A stretch of DNA of 64,000 nt from Tunturiibacter gelidiferens. GTDB lineage: Bacteria > Acidobacteriota > Terriglobia > Terriglobales > Acidobacteriaceae. The notes below the pieces were generated by a model. The model was not told where the DNA came from and made no database searches. It worked only from the letters and a program-made list of their open reading frames with translations. The stretch lies in assembly GCF_014201335.1 (NCBI RefSeq), contig NZ_JACHEB010000003.1, forward strand, positions 518,052 through 582,051, in the 5' to 3' direction. Numbering within the stretch: the stretch's first letter is position 1; the number at the start of each line of letters is the position of its first letter. A program made the position numbers and the translations under genes. Below, piece by piece: positions 62,459 to 64,000 of this stretch.

Positions 62459-63311
62459 CGGACGAGGGGAATCCAAAGATGGCGGGTGAGCCATTCACCA
62501 GCGCAACCAATATCTCGTGTGCCTCATTTTGTACCAAACGTTGCCGTCCGGCGTTCTGACTGGAATGTCGTCATGGTGATCTTCGGGACAGAGGGGTAGG
62601 GACTTAAGCAATTCAGGCTCGAGCGCGAAGTTCGTCGCAAGAGCGCCGGACTTCTCACCTACACAGTGGTTGCCACCACCGCAGCTCTGTTCCTGCTCGT
62701 CTCCAAGTATGGCTCACGGACGTCCTTGCTCCCGGCCTGGCCGTGCTCGACCCTCTTGTGTCGCCGCCCAGACCCCTGAGAAGCTCAAGCAGGCTCCTGC
62801 CGGCCCCAAGGGGGCTGTTCGTATACGGAGAAACCTCGGTAAGCTTTATGTGGCGGGATTAAAGTTGGCGTGATCTATGACCTTTCAAAACCGGGTGCAT
62901 ACAGGATTCGCAACGGTCGTTACGACGAATCGGATATAACGCCGGGACAGAAACCCGGCCATTTACCTATCGTTCACTCAACCCGGCTGACGATCTTCGA
63001 GAATCCTTTAGCAGGTTCCTCAAAATTGGCCGAGTGAACATCCCGGGAGACGAGGTTTGCGGCAAGTTCACTCTCGGAGGGCAGCCCGCAGCTCGAAATT
63101 GCGATAAGACGACTTTTAGAAATGTATTTTTCGATTGCGGTCGAGTGAAACGGTCCTGGGTGCGAAAGTTCTCCTGCGTCCCGACCACTCTCTGCGAAAG
63201 AAATCAAGCGACGTCCCTGTGGATGGCACACCCCTATTGCTAATCGGGCCTTGCGTGAAAGAAGCTTGTTGCACACATTTTCGTCCCTTATCTGAGGCTG
63301 TGACTCTGGAT
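62459..63311. other. degenerate region without a credible gene
   Basis: I see no intact gene in these 850 bp. One frame from about 62602 to 62777 encodes a basic segment followed by a membrane helix (SAGLLTYTVVATTAALFLLVSKYG) and then stops, with no ATG or ribosome site. A GCCGGG/CCCGGC hairpin lies near 62942-62959 without a T-tract. This looks like decayed coding DNA. Confidence 0.5.
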
Positions 63312-64000
63312 ATGCGAATTAAATCGATTTGCCTGCTCTTTCTCTTTGACCTGTCGCTCCAACCGGCGCACGCGCAAGGCACCGTGCCAACCTTCGAGCA
63401 CTCCGTAGGCCAGAGTTCCTACACTCTCTCAGGCCGCGACCCAGGTCAGGGAAGGGCCACCACCATCCCTACCGTGCTCGTTCCCATCGCGCTCTCCTTC
63501 GACGCGAAACACTTGGCAGGAAAGCCTTTCGTCATGGACGCAGCCTCTGACGTATCGCCCGTCCTCCGCTCCCCCATCTTCTCCAAGTTCGCTTTCGCAG
63601 CCGGTAACACCACTCAGTATGCCGACGCAATGTTGCGCTCCACCTTCCCCAAAGCCGATGGATGGCACACGCTGCTAGGAGAACCCAAGATAAAACCGAT
63701 CAAGATCACTGTTCCCGTCGGCTACGGCTACATCATTACCTCGAAAAGCAACGGCGGCTCTTTCGCGGTTGTCGACATCGAGTTTCTCCAGCGAGAGCTT
63801 TTCAAGCAGCTTCCCAAACAGGATGGCAAGCTCGTCGTTGCCGTGACACATAACACCACTTACTACACCGAGGGCGACGCAACGCTCTGTTGCTCATGGG
63901 GAACACACGGAATCGACTCCGCCACCGGGAACTCCTTCGTCCTCGGTTCGTATCTCCGTGCCGCCCCGGCCGTGGTCGAAGACAGCGACGTGCAGCCACT
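63312..64000 (+). CDS. secreted protein of unknown function (partial)
   Basis: The gene runs off the right edge; 229 residues are visible. A signal peptide (MRIKSICLLFLFDLSLQPAHAQ, about 1-22) is followed by TVPTFEHSVGQSSYTLSGRDPGQGRATTIPTVLVPIALSFDAK in parts. The body is beta-rich, with YYTEGDATLCCSWGTHG containing adjacent cysteines near residue 195. The layout resembles secreted acidobacterial proteins of unknown role. The frame is open to the window end. Confidence 0.8.
   Translation, partial: MRIKSICLLFLFDLSLQPAHAQGTVPTFEHSVGQSSYTLSGRDPGQGRATTIPTVLVPIALSFDAKHLAGKPFVMDAASDVSPVLRSPIFSKFAFAAGNTTQYADAMLRSTFPKADGWHTLLGEPKIKPIKITVPVGYGYIITSKSNGGSFAVVDIEFLQRELFKQLPKQDGKLVVAVTHNTTYYTEGDATLCCSWGTHGIDSATGNSFVLGSYLRAAPAVVEDSDVQP

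Noticed and set aside
62602..62777. Possible TonB-like N-terminus with one membrane helix
   Set aside because: It has no start codon or ribosome site, and the frame stops before any TonB domain; kept only as degenerate DNA.
1..64000. CRISPR arrays, rRNA operons, restriction-modification or toxin-antitoxin pairs
   Set aside because: I looked and saw no regularly spaced direct repeats, rRNA segments or paired toxin/antitoxin genes.

Overview
The window reads as a chromosomal segment of an acidobacterium, most likely family Acidobacteriaceae (Granulicella/Edaphobacter/Terriglobus type). This is inferred from the protein style (bactofilin, Ig-domain lipoproteins, outer-membrane barrel proteins, DUF92 and DUF3311 membrane proteins, an omega-like polypeptide), the moderately high GC content with C-ending codons, and short dispersed hairpin repeats resembling those I associate with this family. 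No rRNA or taxon marker is present, so the assignment is not proven.

Layout. Positions 1-3.5 kb (minus strand) hold the front of a respiratory complex I operon, nuoA-C-D-(100-aa ORF)-E-F, with nuoB missing from its usual place. 3.5-6.8 kb holds a prepilin peptidase, an OprB-type porin and a divergent RcnR/FrmR-family metal regulator with a visible operator. 7.0-7.2 kb holds an apparent structured small RNA with its own terminator, followed by thiG. 8-23 kb is mostly housekeeping: ruvC, rsmA, glgA, an amino acid permease, a zinc metallopeptidase, uvrC, an OmpA lipoprotein, mazG-GNAT-menC, bactofilin plus a methyltransferase, and a small AT-hook-like protein. 23-34 kb holds an APC permease fused to a USP-like domain, lnt, prfB with a programmed +1 frameshift, methyltransferases, a DsbD-type thiol reductase and small enzymes. 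34-48 kb holds rarA, a TrmH-type methyltransferase, tsaC, a YdcF-like protein, a DUF92 protein, a YVTN-type lipoprotein, an ECF sigma/anti-sigma pair, tlyA, an AsmA protein, a barrel-protein gene broken by one stop codon, and nadK. Several hairpin repeats lie between these genes.

49-53.5 kb is a tightly overlapping four-gene operon: an FTR1 iron permease fused to a DUF2318 cysteine domain, two FtsX-type permeases and an ABC ATPase. It resembles the FTR1/P19-associated iron-uptake clusters but has no P19 gene here. From about 55.6 kb the sequence becomes accessory: an intact tRNA-Arg(ACG), two unassigned proteins, an RNA polymerase omega-like ORF, a truncated tRNA-Arg 3' half, a truncated SDR gene abutting a tyrosine-recombinase remnant, and gene-poor DNA. 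This looks like a decayed integrative element. The window closes with an Ig/lectin-like lipoprotein, about 850 bp of degenerate DNA and the start of a secreted protein.

The strongest candidates for undescribed biology are the RNA upstream of thiG, the family of dispersed hairpin repeats whose stems covary between copies, a 59-bp near-perfect palindrome between tsaC and the ydcF-like gene, and the fused FTR1-DUF2318 transporter.
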